Of a stretch of 21,918 nt of DNA, positions 7,643 to 14,148 are shown piece by piece (within the stretch, counting starts at the first letter, position 1; the number at the start of each line of letters is the position of its first letter). Origin of the DNA: Candidatus Woesearchaeota archaeon (GTDB lineage Archaea; Nanobdellota; Nanobdellia; Woesearchaeales; SM23-78). The notes under the pieces are model-generated. The model ran no database searches and had not been told where the DNA came from. It was given only the letters and a program-made list of their open reading frames with translations. Both the position numbers and the translations under genes were made by a program. The stretch is taken from NCBI GenBank assembly GCA_019322375.1, contig JAHWIP010000053.1, positions 1 through 21,918 of the forward strand, in the 5' to 3' direction.

Positions 7643-8230
7643 ATGGGTGTTTCAAAACAAGAAATAGTAAAAGCACTGGCAAAAGAGCTAAAGCCAGTGC
7701 TTAAAAAGCCTGAATGGGCTGATTTTGTAAAAACAGGAGTGCACAAGGAAAGGCCTCCAATAGATGGTGACTGGTGGTATACAAGAGCTAGCAGCATGTT
7801 ATTAAAAGTTGATAAACTAGGGCCTATAGGGGTTTCTAAGCTTAGAACCAAGTATGGTGGCAGAAAAAACAGAGGGGTAAGGCCTGAGAAGTTCTATAAA
7901 GGCTCAGGAAGCATTATCAGGAAGCTGCTCCAACAGCTTGAGAGCGCTGGTTTGCTAAAACAAGATGTTCATGCAGGTCATAAAGGCAGAGTGCTAACAC
8001 CCAGGGCTCACTCATTAATAGCTCAGACTGCTAAGAAGATAGGTAAAGTAAGACCTAAGGCAGAGGCAAGGCACAAACCTATGCCAAAGATGCCGGCAGG
8101 GGGAGTATCTGAAAAAGTTGAAAAGAAAGAAGAAATAAAAGAAAGTAATTCATTGCTCGCTCACCAAAAAGTTCGCGAGGAAAAAAATGTCAAGGTACAA
8201 GCCAAGAGCAAAGAAGAAAAGACTGATTAA
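7643..8230 (+). CDS. rps19e: Ribosomal protein S19e with charged C-terminal tail
   Basis: A small-subunit protein shared by archaea and eukaryotes, important for 30S/40S maturation. Recognisable stretches are PPIDGDWWYTRASSMLLKV, GVSKLRTKYGG and KNRGVRPEKFYKGSGSIIR, followed by LQQLESAGLL. The protein is 195 residues; after about residue 145 it runs into a Lys/Glu-rich tail absent from typical family members. The start at 7643 has GAGGT 5 nt upstream; an ATG at 7631 lies too close to that motif. The last 44 nt overlap the start of L39e in another frame, so the tail doubles as the L39e translation-initiation region. Confidence 0.95.
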   Translation: MGVSKQEIVKALAKELKPVLKKPEWADFVKTGVHKERPPIDGDWWYTRASSMLLKVDKLGPIGVSKLRTKYGGRKNRGVRPEKFYKGSGSIIRKLLQQLESAGLLKQDVHAGHKGRVLTPRAHSLIAQTAKKIGKVRPKAEARHKPMPKMPAGGVSEKVEKKEEIKESNSLLAHQKVREEKNVKVQAKSKEEKTD

Positions 8231-8360
8231 GAAGAAGGAGCAGACCAAGTGGGCTCCTTTCTGGACAGTGCCGAAGATTTATGGCAAGAATAGAAGGATT
8301 CATCCTGGCAGGCATACTGTTGTTAAGAGGAGCTGGAGAAGGACCAAGACAAAGGTATGA
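8187..8360 (+). CDS. rpl39e: Ribosomal protein L39e
   Basis: A 57-residue, very basic large-subunit protein that lies near the peptide exit tunnel. It begins MSRYKPRAKKKRLIKKK and continues QTKWAPFWTVPKIYGKNRR, IHPGRHTVVKRSWRRTKTKV. The NRR and SWRRTK-type ending are diagnostic, and the length is close to the family's roughly 50 residues. It starts inside the S19e gene (44-nt overlap) with the GCGAGG at 8175-8180 upstream as a possible Shine-Dalgarno, suggesting translational coupling. Confidence 0.92.
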   Translation: MSRYKPRAKKKRLIKKKEQTKWAPFWTVPKIYGKNRRIHPGRHTVVKRSWRRTKTKV

Positions 8361-8425
8361 TTATCTGATGTAAATAACAAAAGCAACATGACGCGTAACA
8401 AAATAACGCATGGCTGCTTTTGAAT

Positions 8426-8468
8426 TTGCAAAGACAAAGTCTTTGCAACACAAAATCAAAGATTTTGT
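8426..8468. repeat. Two tandem hairpins with AAA loops before L31e
   Basis: Two perfect inverted repeats lie 1 nt apart: 8426-8448 has 10-bp arms TTGCAAAGAC/GTCTTTGCAA around AAA, and 8450-8468 has 8-bp arms ACAAAATC/GATTTTGT around AAA. They sit in the 136-nt L39e-L31e spacer, 28 nt before the L31e start, and would be part of the operon mRNA. An open frame runs through them in phase with L31e (from 8410), but its sequence is unlike any L31e. Confidence 0.75.
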
Positions 8469-8496
8469 TGTCACAAATAAAAAACAAGATTTGAGA

Positions 8497-9027
8497 ATGG
8501 CTAAAAAGAAAGAACCCAAAATAACCCTGGAAAGAAGCTATAATATTCCTCTTAGAAAGAGATATAGGTATACTGCTAAGCATAAGAAAACTCCTAAGGC
8601 TGTGAGGGCTGTGAGAGAGTTTCTTGCAAAGCATATGAAGACAGAATTAGACAAGATCAAGCTGGGGATGCATCTTAATGAGCACTTATGGAAGCATGGC
8701 ATAAAAAAGCCTCCTCATCATATAAAAGTTCATGCTATAAAAGAAGAAGATTTTGTAAAAGCAGAGCTTGAAGGCTTTGAGTTCAAGGAAGCAGTAAGAA
8801 CAGAGGCTAAAAAGAAAGAGCCTGAGACCATGAAGGATAAGCTGGCTGCTAAGCTTGGAGTAAAAGAAGGGGCTAAAAAAGAGGAGCCTGATAAAGAGGA
8901 GAAGAAGGGGGGAAAAAAGGAAGAAAAGGAAGAAAAAAAGATTGAAGAGAAAAAAGAGGAGGAGAAAGAAGAAATTAAAAAAGAGGAAACAAAAAAGCCT
9001 GAACCTAAAAAAGAGAAGAATTCTTAA
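8497..9027 (+). CDS. rpl31e: Ribosomal protein L31e with long Lys/Glu tail
   Basis: A large-subunit protein near the tunnel exit. The conserved domain (residues about 1-95) contains LERSYNIPLRKRY, KTPKAVRAVREFLAKHMK, KLGMHLNEHLWKHGIKKPP and HHIKVHAIKEE. The remaining 80 residues are almost entirely Lys, Glu and Ala, a low-complexity tail that makes the 176-residue protein about twice the family length. The start at 8497 (MAKKKEPKITLERSYN) matches the family N-terminus; the in-frame ATG at 8410 would translate the tandem hairpins and is rejected. Confidence 0.94.
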   Translation: MAKKKEPKITLERSYNIPLRKRYRYTAKHKKTPKAVRAVREFLAKHMKTELDKIKLGMHLNEHLWKHGIKKPPHHIKVHAIKEEDFVKAELEGFEFKEAVRTEAKKKEPETMKDKLAAKLGVKEGAKKEEPDKEEKKGGKKEEKEEKKIEEKKEEEKEEIKKEETKKPEPKKEKNS

Positions 9028-9050
9028 GCACTTATAGTGTCTGTTGGAAA

Positions 9051-9060
9051 TATTTATATA
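9051..9060 (+). promoter_or_regulatory. TATA box of the coiled-coil protein gene
   Basis: TATTTATATA, preceded by GGAAA as a possible BRE. The centre is about 31 nt before the ATG at 9087, implying a leaderless mRNA. Confidence 0.6.
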
Positions 9061-9086
9061 TCATAACATTTCTTTATTATTTGAAT

Positions 9087-9749
9087 ATGAGTGAAAAAAA
9101 ACTTGAAAGGGCTGAGAAAAAGATAGAAAACAAAGAAGAAGATATTTCTGTGAAGGAGAGCGAGAATATTGAGGAGATTGAGAGGCTTATAAAAAAACTA
9201 AAGCTCTTGTTCTATAAAGAAGCTGAGTTACTATCACATAAGGATATGGCTTGGAAGGATAAGTGCGAGATGTGCGTTAAATTAGTAGATGAAGAGGACT
9301 CTGTTTTGAAAAAAGTAAAAGATGATGCAAACCTTATCTCCAAGCTTGCAACAAACGCAGCAAAGTTGTTTAAAAAAGAAGAGCTAGATGCTTATCTGCT
9401 CTCTCGTGTGCGCCCTGAAATAGATTTAGGGCTTACTGATGCTGAGAAACTTTATGAAGCCAGGAAGTTAGAATCAGAGATTGAGAGGATAAACTTCTTA
9501 ATAGTGTATGACCTGGAAGTATTATTAAAAGACCAGGGCTTTAGAAAAAAACTATATGTTAAGAATATCAGAATTGGCTCTGATATGTCTAGACAGGACT
9601 CTGTTAAAAGCCAGTACCAGCGGCTGGTAAAATCATCCAGGTACCTGAACGAGATGTTTAAATATGTTCTTGGCGAGGAGAACCTTAAGAAATACGTTAT
9701 TATGATAGAGAGTGATATACACACAGAACTAGAAGAACAAGCTGATTAA
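9087..9749 (+). CDS. Predicted coiled-coil protein, unknown function
   Basis: A 220-residue protein I do not recognise. It is highly charged and predicted almost wholly helical. Residues 1-50 (LERAEKKIENKEEDISVKES and on) look like a coiled coil, followed by helices with KKLKLLFYKEAELLSHKD, NLISKLATNAAKLFKKEEL and a C-terminal SSRYLNEMFKYVLGEENL. There is no signal peptide or membrane segment, so it is likely cytoplasmic. The ATG at 9087 is chosen over the TTG at 9081 because the TATA spacing suits a leaderless start there. It has its own promoter and is not part of the ribosomal operon. Confidence 0.75.
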   Translation: MSEKKLERAEKKIENKEEDISVKESENIEEIERLIKKLKLLFYKEAELLSHKDMAWKDKCEMCVKLVDEEDSVLKKVKDDANLISKLATNAAKLFKKEELDAYLLSRVRPEIDLGLTDAEKLYEARKLESEIERINFLIVYDLEVLLKDQGFRKKLYVKNIRIGSDMSRQDSVKSQYQRLVKSSRYLNEMFKYVLGEENLKKYVIMIESDIHTELEEQAD

Positions 9750-9772
9750 AGCTGTTATTAAGTCTTTTATTA

Positions 9773-10075
9773 TCACTTAGAAGCCATTGCCTGAACTTTC
9801 TTTAATATATGGTCTAATCCTACAAACAGGTTTCTTTCAGTAGTCTCAGATGTTATTGGCTTGCCACCAACCATTGCTTTTGCATGCACCTCGTACTTCT
9901 CACTACCCTCAGTCTTATGTACAATCTTCAAAGTCACTGTAATACTTTCAAACCCAGAAACAGTGTCACTCATCTTCCTAGCATAACTGCCAACAATCTT
10001 CTTAACAACCACTAATTCTCCTTTTTCTATCTCCTTAAAACCAACCAGGGTAATATTCCCGCCAAGTTCAATCAC
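9773..10075 (-). CDS. Small protein with possible HPF/RaiA-like fold
   Basis: 100 residues starting at GTG 10075 with GGGGG upstream. The order of elements reads strand-helix-strand-strand-strand-helix: NITLVGF, then LVVVKKIVGSYARKMSD (helix), SITVTLKIVHK, KYEVHAKAMVGG, ITSETTERN, then a final helix LFVGLDHILKKVQAMA. This order and the A-K-A strand followed by an amphipathic last helix resemble ribosome hibernation/RaiA-type proteins, but I see no diagnostic motif, so this is a fold-level guess. A polyhydroxyalkanoate-system-like small protein is the alternative. The TATA is at 10117-10124, 45.5 nt upstream, giving a leader of about 18 nt. Confidence 0.7.
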   Translation of the reverse strand: MIELGGNITLVGFKEIEKGELVVVKKIVGSYARKMSDTVSGFESITVTLKIVHKTEGSEKYEVHAKAMVGGKPITSETTERNLFVGLDHILKKVQAMASK

Positions 10076-10116
10076 TGCAAAACCCCCTTTTTCAAAGGTT
10101 TGGGAAGTTGAGGATT

Positions 10117-10124
10117 TTTAAATA
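10117..10124 (-). promoter_or_regulatory. TATA box of the HPF-like gene
   Basis: TATTTAAA on the minus strand, centre 45.5 nt before the GTG start. Confidence 0.55.
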
Positions 10125-10145
10125 GTTTGTGGAAAAAGTTTAATC

Positions 10146-10682
10146 TTAAAACCAATGGTCATCCATACTCAATCCTTTAGGGTCTCCTATGATTTGTATA
10201 AGGGTTAGTGCTGGCTGCTCTTTTGTTTTTAATTGATGCCAGGTTCTAGGTTTTACTATGTAACTGCCACCAATAATTGTAGTCTCTCTTGAATCAATAT
10301 TCATAATAACTTTGCCTTCAAGAATATGAAAAGCCTCTGTTGTTATTTTATGTCTGTGTCCAGAGGTTAATCCATTTGGCGGAAGATGCTGAAGAAGATA
10401 GCCTTCAAATGGCTTTTTTCTGGATGCAAGATAAACTGCATTAGAATGTTCAGAACTTGATTTTCTGGGTTTTTTAAAGAAGTTAAGATTTTTATAACCA
10501 ATATAACACTGATTGTCATTAAAATCAATAATCTTTTGTGTTAGCTCTTCTTTTTGTAGCAAATCACTGAATTCCTTGGTTGGATTAAGAGTAGTAATTA
10601 TCTTTATGATATCAGACTCATCATCACGTTCGAAAAAGTTCCTTACAAACATACTGTAATTGCCAATAGTTATTGATTGCAT
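10146..10682 (-). CDS. Cupin-domain protein
   Basis: A 178-residue protein with one C-terminal cupin barrel. Cupin motif 1 is GHRHKITTEAFHILEG (His-x-His, Glu and Gly in register) and motif 2 is GGSYIVKPRTWHQL (Pro and His), so the metal-binding His/His/Glu/His set looks complete. The roughly 80 residues before the barrel are not recognised. The ligand or reaction cannot be read from the sequence; single-domain cupins include sugar-nucleotide isomerases, dioxygenases and binding proteins. It has its own leaderless promoter, divergent from L15e. Confidence 0.82.
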   Translation of the reverse strand: MQSITIGNYSMFVRNFFERDDESDIIKIITTLNPTKEFSDLLQKEELTQKIIDFNDNQCYIGYKNLNFFKKPRKSSSEHSNAVYLASRKKPFEGYLLQHLPPNGLTSGHRHKITTEAFHILEGKVIMNIDSRETTIIGGSYIVKPRTWHQLKTKEQPALTLIQIIGDPKGLSMDDHWF

Positions 10683-10705
10683 ATTAATATTAGAATATTG
10701 GTTTT

Positions 10706-10713
10706 TTTATAAA
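10706..10713 (-). promoter_or_regulatory. TATA box of the cupin gene (leaderless)
   Basis: TTTATAAA with its centre 27.5 nt before the ATG at 10682. Confidence 0.6.
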
Positions 10714-10725
10714 TCTTGCAAAACC

Positions 10726-10733
10726 TTTATAAA
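10726..10733 (+). promoter_or_regulatory. TATA box of L15e
   Basis: TTTATAAA on the plus strand, only 13 nt from the divergent cupin TATA box. Its centre is 94.5 nt before the L15e ATG, the same spacing as for S19e. Confidence 0.6.
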
Positions 10734-10823
10734 CCGCTTCCTTCTCTCTCCTCCATATCAGAGATGTGGGCGTGGCTTGCCTGAATCTGAATGAGTAAAT
10801 AATTATAATGGAGGCTGACTAAA

Positions 10824-11363
10824 ATGGGGATGTACAAGCATATTCGTGAGCTCTGGAAAAAACCAAAAAAGAACCTTGGAGAGGTCCAGAGGAACAGGCT
10901 GATTCTTTGGAGAAAACAACCAGTTACTGTTAGGATTAAGAAGCCTACAAGGATTGACAGGGCCAGGAGCCTTGGGTACAAGGCAAAGCAAGGATTTATA
11001 GTGCTCAGGCAGAGGGTTATTCGCGGTGGCAGGATGAAGCCCACGCATAAGAAGGGCAGAAGACCTAAAAGATATACCCGGACCAAGACTCTTAAGAAGA
11101 ACTATCAGTGGATTGCAGAGGAAAGAGCAGTAAAGAAATACACTAACTGCGAAGTGCTTAACTCTTACTGGGTTGGCCAGGATGGAAAGCATTATTGGTA
11201 TGAAGTCATCCTGATAGACAGGAACCACCCAAACATTAAGAAAGATATCTATCTGAAAAGAATTGCCAAGCAAAGAGGCAGAGTGCACAGAGGCTTAACC
11301 AGTGCTGGCAAAAAGACCAGGGGCTTGAGAAAAAAAGGTAAGGGTGCTGAGAAGATTAGATAA
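10824..11363 (+). CDS. rpl15e: Ribosomal protein L15e
   Basis: A large-subunit protein specific to archaea and eukaryotes. At 179 residues it has near-normal family length. It begins MGMYKHIRELWKKPKKN and contains RLILWRKQPVTVRIKKPTR, RARSLGYKAKQGFIVLRQRV, RNHPNIKKDIYLKRIAKQRG and RVHRGLTSAGKKTRGLRKKG, all strong L15e landmarks. GGAGG at 10810-10814 precedes the ATG. The stop codon abuts the stop of the convergent DUF655 gene with no gap. Unlike several neighbours, it lacks an acidic/basic extension. Confidence 0.97.
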   Translation: MGMYKHIRELWKKPKKNLGEVQRNRLILWRKQPVTVRIKKPTRIDRARSLGYKAKQGFIVLRQRVIRGGRMKPTHKKGRRPKRYTRTKTLKKNYQWIAEERAVKKYTNCEVLNSYWVGQDGKHYWYEVILIDRNHPNIKKDIYLKRIAKQRGRVHRGLTSAGKKTRGLRKKGKGAEKIR

Positions 11364-11942
11364 TCATTCATCCTTACTAGCCGGCCTGTCAACAAACAAA
11401 AGATGTTTTTCTTTTCCTTCTAGTTCTGAGGTTATTCTTCTGACTATTGTGGTTACTGGGTCTGGCATTAGTTTAACTCTTTTTCTTATGTCACCAAAGT
11501 CTTTGAAAGGCTCTGCTTTTCTTTCATTAACAATCTCCCACATGTGCTTCTTGCCTACGCCAGGCAATAATTCTAGAACATGCATTCTTGTGCTTATTGG
11601 CTGGGCTTTGTTAAAGAACTCTATGAACTTTTTTTCCTGCTTTTTAACCAGCTCTTGAACAACATGCTTTAGCTCTGACTTGGCTGTCTGGGTAAGCTTA
11701 CTGGCAGGTATTTTTCCATTAATATGATGAATCTTGTCTCTCTTAGCATCTCCTATGTATACTTCTTCATAAGGCTGCAAGAATATTCCTTTTCTTGGCA
11801 CTAGTTCTAGGATGGTAAAGTTTTCCTTGCCAACAGCCTGCACAATAGGTGTTTTCAGGTGCATAGGCCTGTTATCAAATGGATAGCCGTGCTGTAAAAA
11901 ATCCAGCACTACAGCTTCTTCTTCTTTTTTTCTTTGCAACAT
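11364..11942 (-). CDS. DUF655 family nucleic-acid-binding protein
   Basis: A 192-residue archaeal protein of the DUF655 family, usually encoded beside L21e, rpoF and ksgA as here. The N-terminal part (EEAVVLDFLQHGYPFDNRP and ELVPRKGIFLQPYEEVYIG) suggests an OB-like barrel. The C-terminal part holds a helix-hairpin-helix, HVLELLPGVGKKHMWEIVNE, followed by a second HhH-like segment around FKDFGDIRKRVKLMPDP. Its role is unproven; an RNA-binding function in ribosome biogenesis or transcription is the usual guess. GGGGAG precedes the ATG. It is separated from rpoF by 124 nt with its own TATA, so it is not simply co-transcribed. Confidence 0.88.
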   Translation of the reverse strand: MLQRKKEEEAVVLDFLQHGYPFDNRPMHLKTPIVQAVGKENFTILELVPRKGIFLQPYEEVYIGDAKRDKIHHINGKIPASKLTQTAKSELKHVVQELVKKQEKKFIEFFNKAQPISTRMHVLELLPGVGKKHMWEIVNERKAEPFKDFGDIRKRVKLMPDPVTTIVRRITSELEGKEKHLLFVDRPASKDE

Positions 11943-11953
11943 GTTTTACTCCC

Positions 11954-11965
11954 CTAACTAGTTAG
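11954..11965. promoter_or_regulatory. Perfect 12-bp palindrome in the DUF655 leader
   Basis: CTAACTAGTTAG is its own reverse complement and directly abuts the GGGGAG Shine-Dalgarno of the DUF655 gene. It could be a protein-binding site or a weak mRNA hairpin covering the ribosome-binding site. Confidence 0.4.
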
Positions 11966-12011
11966 ATTTGTTTCAAAATCCCCTCATCCAGTAAGGAGTT
12001 CTGATAACTAT

Positions 12012-12019
12012 TATTTAAA
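12012..12019 (-). promoter_or_regulatory. Probable TATA box of DUF655 gene
   Basis: TTTAAATA on the minus strand, 73.5 nt before the ATG. A second candidate, with GTTTCAAA next to TTTAAA, lies just upstream around 12023-12036; the sequence alone does not decide between them. Confidence 0.45.
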
Positions 12020-12066
12020 GTTTTTTAAATTTGAAACATAAAATCAGAATAAAATGATAAATTTAT

Positions 12067-12426
12067 TTATTTCTTCTTACTTGGCAAATACTTAGCAACA
12101 GTACCAATAATCTTTTTTAAGTTCTCATTGGTGACTGGCAGTGCATATCCCTGCATAATCACTTTTAGCTCATCAACACTAGCAGGCATCATATCAATGA
12201 TTTTGTTGATATGAATATCATTAAGCCTGGGAATATTGAGTTTTTCAAGCTTTTTAAACAATTCCTCTGCTTGCTTTGGCTTAAGGATGGTGAACTCATT
12301 AACATACTCCTCTGTCTTATTACCTCTGAAACTTAATTCTCCATCACGCTTCTTTACATGAGCCAGCTCTTCTCTAAGCTCAGCCATGTTCATAGACTTC
12401 TTCTCGATAACCTCTGGTTTTGTCAT
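12067..12426 (-). CDS. rpoF: DNA-directed RNA polymerase subunit Rpo4/F (Rpb4-like)
   Basis: 119 residues. In archaeal RNA polymerase this subunit pairs with Rpo7/E to form the stalk. Recognisable are EYVNEFTILKPKQAEELFKKL, LNIPRLNDIHINKIIDMMP and the DELKVIMQGYALPVTNENLK helix, matching the Rpb4/HRDC-like fold. It follows L21e by 12 nt, the standard archaeal order, and is probably co-transcribed and translated with it. Its presence shows that this cell uses archaeal polymerase, which matters for the sigma-factor gene about 2 kb away. Confidence 0.93.
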   Translation of the reverse strand: MTKPEVIEKKSMNMAELREELAHVKKRDGELSFRGNKTEEYVNEFTILKPKQAEELFKKLEKLNIPRLNDIHINKIIDMMPASVDELKVIMQGYALPVTNENLKKIIGTVAKYLPSKKK

Positions 12427-12438
12427 GCCAACACCTCT

Positions 12439-12729
12439 TTAACCTTTCTTCATGTGAACAGGATGCACAATTAGTTTTTTTTCCTTTTTAAAATCCTTTA
12501 TAACAACCTCATAGCAGGTGCCTGTTTTCTTTTTCACAACACCTGCTTTGCCTGCAAATCTTAAATGAAAAATGCCTTTTTGCACAAAAGGGTCTGGTTT
12601 TAACACAATTCTTTCTCCTGTCTTATACTCCTCCAGGTACTTCTTTAGACTCAGCTTTCCTTTGTGCTTTTTCTTCTTCTTAAGCTTATACCTGGCCTTT
12701 CTCCTGCTACCGCCAATTCTCTGAACCAT
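12439..12729 (-). CDS. rpl21e: Ribosomal protein L21e
   Basis: A 96-residue large-subunit protein shared by archaea and eukaryotes. It begins MVQRIGGSRRKARYKLKKKK and contains LSLKKYLEEYKTGERIVLK, GIFHLRFAGKAGVVKKKTG and the terminal KKLIVHPVHMKKG; family length and motifs match. A TATA box (12753-12760) centred 27.5 nt before the ATG implies a leaderless mRNA shared with rpoF. Confidence 0.95.
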   Translation of the reverse strand: MVQRIGGSRRKARYKLKKKKKHKGKLSLKKYLEEYKTGERIVLKPDPFVQKGIFHLRFAGKAGVVKKKTGTCYEVVIKDFKKEKKLIVHPVHMKKG

Positions 12730-12752
12730 AAGACGATGAGAATAATAAGGAG

Positions 12753-12760
12753 TTTTTAAA
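12753..12760 (-). promoter_or_regulatory. TATA box of the L21e-rpoF operon (leaderless)
   Basis: TTTAAAAA on the minus strand, centre 27.5 nt before the L21e ATG. Confidence 0.55.
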
Positions 12761-12783
12761 GCTATCTGTTTTTAGGAAAATTT

Positions 12784-12791
12784 TTTATAAT
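12784..12791 (+). promoter_or_regulatory. TATA box of the 35-residue membrane peptide gene
   Basis: TTTATAAT with its centre 28.5 nt before the ATG at 12816, the spacing seen at other leaderless genes in the window. Confidence 0.5.
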
Positions 12792-12815
12792 AAACAAACT
12801 TTATTGTTTTCAAAA

Positions 12816-12923
12816 ATGGAACAAAAACTCCCGTCCAAACCTTATGAAAGACTTTTATGGTGGGTGATACTGGTAATAATTATTCTTTTGATTATCTTGC
12901 TTTATACTTGCAGAGTTAGTTAA
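12816..12923 (+). CDS. Small single-helix membrane peptide
   Basis: A 35-codon frame reading MEQKLPSKPYERLLWW, then one hydrophobic segment (VILVIIILLIILLYTC) and RVS before the stop. The charged N-terminus, one transmembrane helix and short tail are typical of small membrane proteins. It lies between two minus-strand genes with its own well-spaced TATA box, which is the main reason for calling it despite its length. No family is recognised. Confidence 0.5.
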   Translation: MEQKLPSKPYERLLWWVILVIIILLIILLYTCRVS

Positions 12924-12932
12924 GAATAAGTT

Positions 12933-13262
12933 TTAGGTTTTGGAAATAAGTTCTTTTACTTTTTTTAAGTCACTGTCCTCATAAGGAAGAATTTTATCTT
13001 TTTCCCAATAACCTACCCCCAAACTCTTAGCTTTCTCTTGAGAAAGCCCATTAGAAATGTTAGGAAGAACTTCTAATTTTTTCCTACCTATTAATTCATG
13101 TGTAAGTCCGTCTAAACTAGTACACATAGTAGATCCGAGTGATTTATTTTTTCCTTGATCTCCTTCTACAACATATCCATAGAATTTAAAATCAACTCCT
13201 AGTTTTTCTACTCTTGGTTTATATAAAAAAAAATATATTGTATCTTTTGGTTTTAAATTCAT
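12933..13262 (-). CDS. Conserved-looking hypothetical protein, 109 residues
   Basis: I do not recognise this protein. It begins MNLKPKDTIYFFLYKPRVEK and contains FKFYGYVVEGDQG, a Leu/Gly-rich middle and the C-terminal YEDSDLKKVKELISKT. The first half looks beta-rich, the second mixed. There is no signal peptide or membrane helix. It has a strong BRE/TATA (13288-13302) with the TATA centre 29.5 nt before the ATG, so it is expressed as a leaderless mRNA independently of L11. Its base composition does not differ obviously from its neighbours. Confidence 0.7.
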   Translation of the reverse strand: MNLKPKDTIYFFLYKPRVEKLGVDFKFYGYVVEGDQGKNKSLGSTMCTSLDGLTHELIGRKKLEVLPNISNGLSQEKAKSLGVGYWEKDKILPYEDSDLKKVKELISKT

Positions 13263-13287
13263 TTCGGCGGTAGTTACTGTGGAGTAG

Positions 13288-13302
13288 TATTTAAATGTTT
13301 CG
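13288..13302 (-). promoter_or_regulatory. BRE/TATA promoter of the 109-residue protein gene
   Basis: On the minus strand CGAAACATTTAAATA: BRE-like CGAAAC joined to a TATA centred 29.5 nt before the start. It is near-identical to the promoters at 7508-7522 and 18607-18621. Confidence 0.65.
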
Positions 13303-13312
13303 ATAAGAAAAA

Positions 13313-14071
13313 TTATTTCTTCTCTCCTTCCTTTGCCTCTGGCTTTTTCTCGCCAGGCTTGGCTCCTGGCGCAGGTTTCTCTTCTGCTGGCAGCACCTCA
13401 TGAATGATTGGGTCTGGTATTTCTGCTTCTACCAGCCTTTTCTTAATCTCTCTTGGCTCTTTACCTTCCATCTCTTTAAGAATAGCATTGGCTTTTGCAA
13501 GGTATTCTTCTCTCCTGGCAGCCAGTTCTTCCTGCAGTCTCTTCTTCTCCTCCTCAATCTCTTTGAGCTCCTCAGTGCTCAGCTCGGTTTTTTCCTCTTT
13601 AATCTTCTTGTCAAACTTGCCTTCATCAACTGCTTTAAGAGCATCCCTGCCATGCATCTCCTCAACCTTAACACCCATAGAGTTGCATGTTCCTATGATT
13701 TCTTTAACCTTGGCTTTCATGTCTTTGCCGCTCAGAGCATCTTCTTTCATCTTAGCAATCTTGATTATCTGTTCAATCTTAAGATCAGCAACATGCTCTA
13801 AAGGATTGCCAGCAGCTTTCTGAATACCAGCTTCTTTCTTAATCAAGCCAGCTGCAGGCGGGGTGCCAACAGAAATAGAGAATTCCTTGGTATCTGTGTC
13901 AATGGTTACTTTGACAGGAACCTGCATGCCTTTAAAACCCTGTGTTTTCTTGTTAATCTCAGCAACAACCTCTCCAATATTCACTCCTTTAGGGCCAAGA
14001 GCTGGTCCAAGCGGAGGAGCTGCTGTTGCTTTACCTCCTTCTACAAGAGCTTCAACTGTTTCTTTAGGCAT
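13313..14071 (-). CDS. rpl11: Ribosomal protein L11 with charged C-terminal extension
   Basis: A large-subunit protein of the GTPase-associated centre that binds 23S rRNA and is contacted by elongation factors. The N-terminal domain has TAAPPLGPALGPKGVNIGEV and the C-terminal RNA-binding domain has GLIKKEAGIQKAAG, followed by IKIAKMKEDALSGKDMKA and IIGTCNSMGVKVE. The core ends near residue 155. The remaining ~95 residues are a Lys/Glu-rich helix followed by a Pro/Ala/Lys tail (VLPAEEKPAPGAKPGEKK), giving 252 residues against a usual 160. In most archaea it follows spt5 directly; here a sigma-factor gene intervenes and L11 has its own leaderless promoter. No L1 gene follows. Confidence 0.95.
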   Translation of the reverse strand: MPKETVEALVEGGKATAAPPLGPALGPKGVNIGEVVAEINKKTQGFKGMQVPVKVTIDTDTKEFSISVGTPPAAGLIKKEAGIQKAAGNPLEHVADLKIEQIIKIAKMKEDALSGKDMKAKVKEIIGTCNSMGVKVEEMHGRDALKAVDEGKFDKKIKEEKTELSTEELKEIEEEKKRLQEELAARREEYLAKANAILKEMEGKEPREIKKRLVEAEIPDPIIHEVLPAEEKPAPGAKPGEKKPEAKEGEKK

Positions 14072-14096
14072 GTTATTCTCGTGAAATTATAGTGAG

Positions 14097-14104
14097 TTTA
14101 TAAA
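14097..14104 (-). promoter_or_regulatory. TATA box of L11 (leaderless)
   Basis: TTTATAAA with its centre 29.5 nt before the L11 ATG at 14071. Confidence 0.6.
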
Positions 14105-14148
14105 GATTGCGGATAAATTTAATTCAGTTTTTTAATGAGATTAAACTC

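Noticed and set aside
8410..8496. N-terminal extension of L31e from the ATG at 8410
   Set aside because: The extra 29 residues merely translate the two hairpins, and the L31e family N-terminus begins at 8497.
10764..10784. Six-codon upstream frame (MWAWLA) in the L15e leader as a regulatory peptide
   Set aside because: Too short to distinguish from chance, and no attenuator-like structure was seen beside it.
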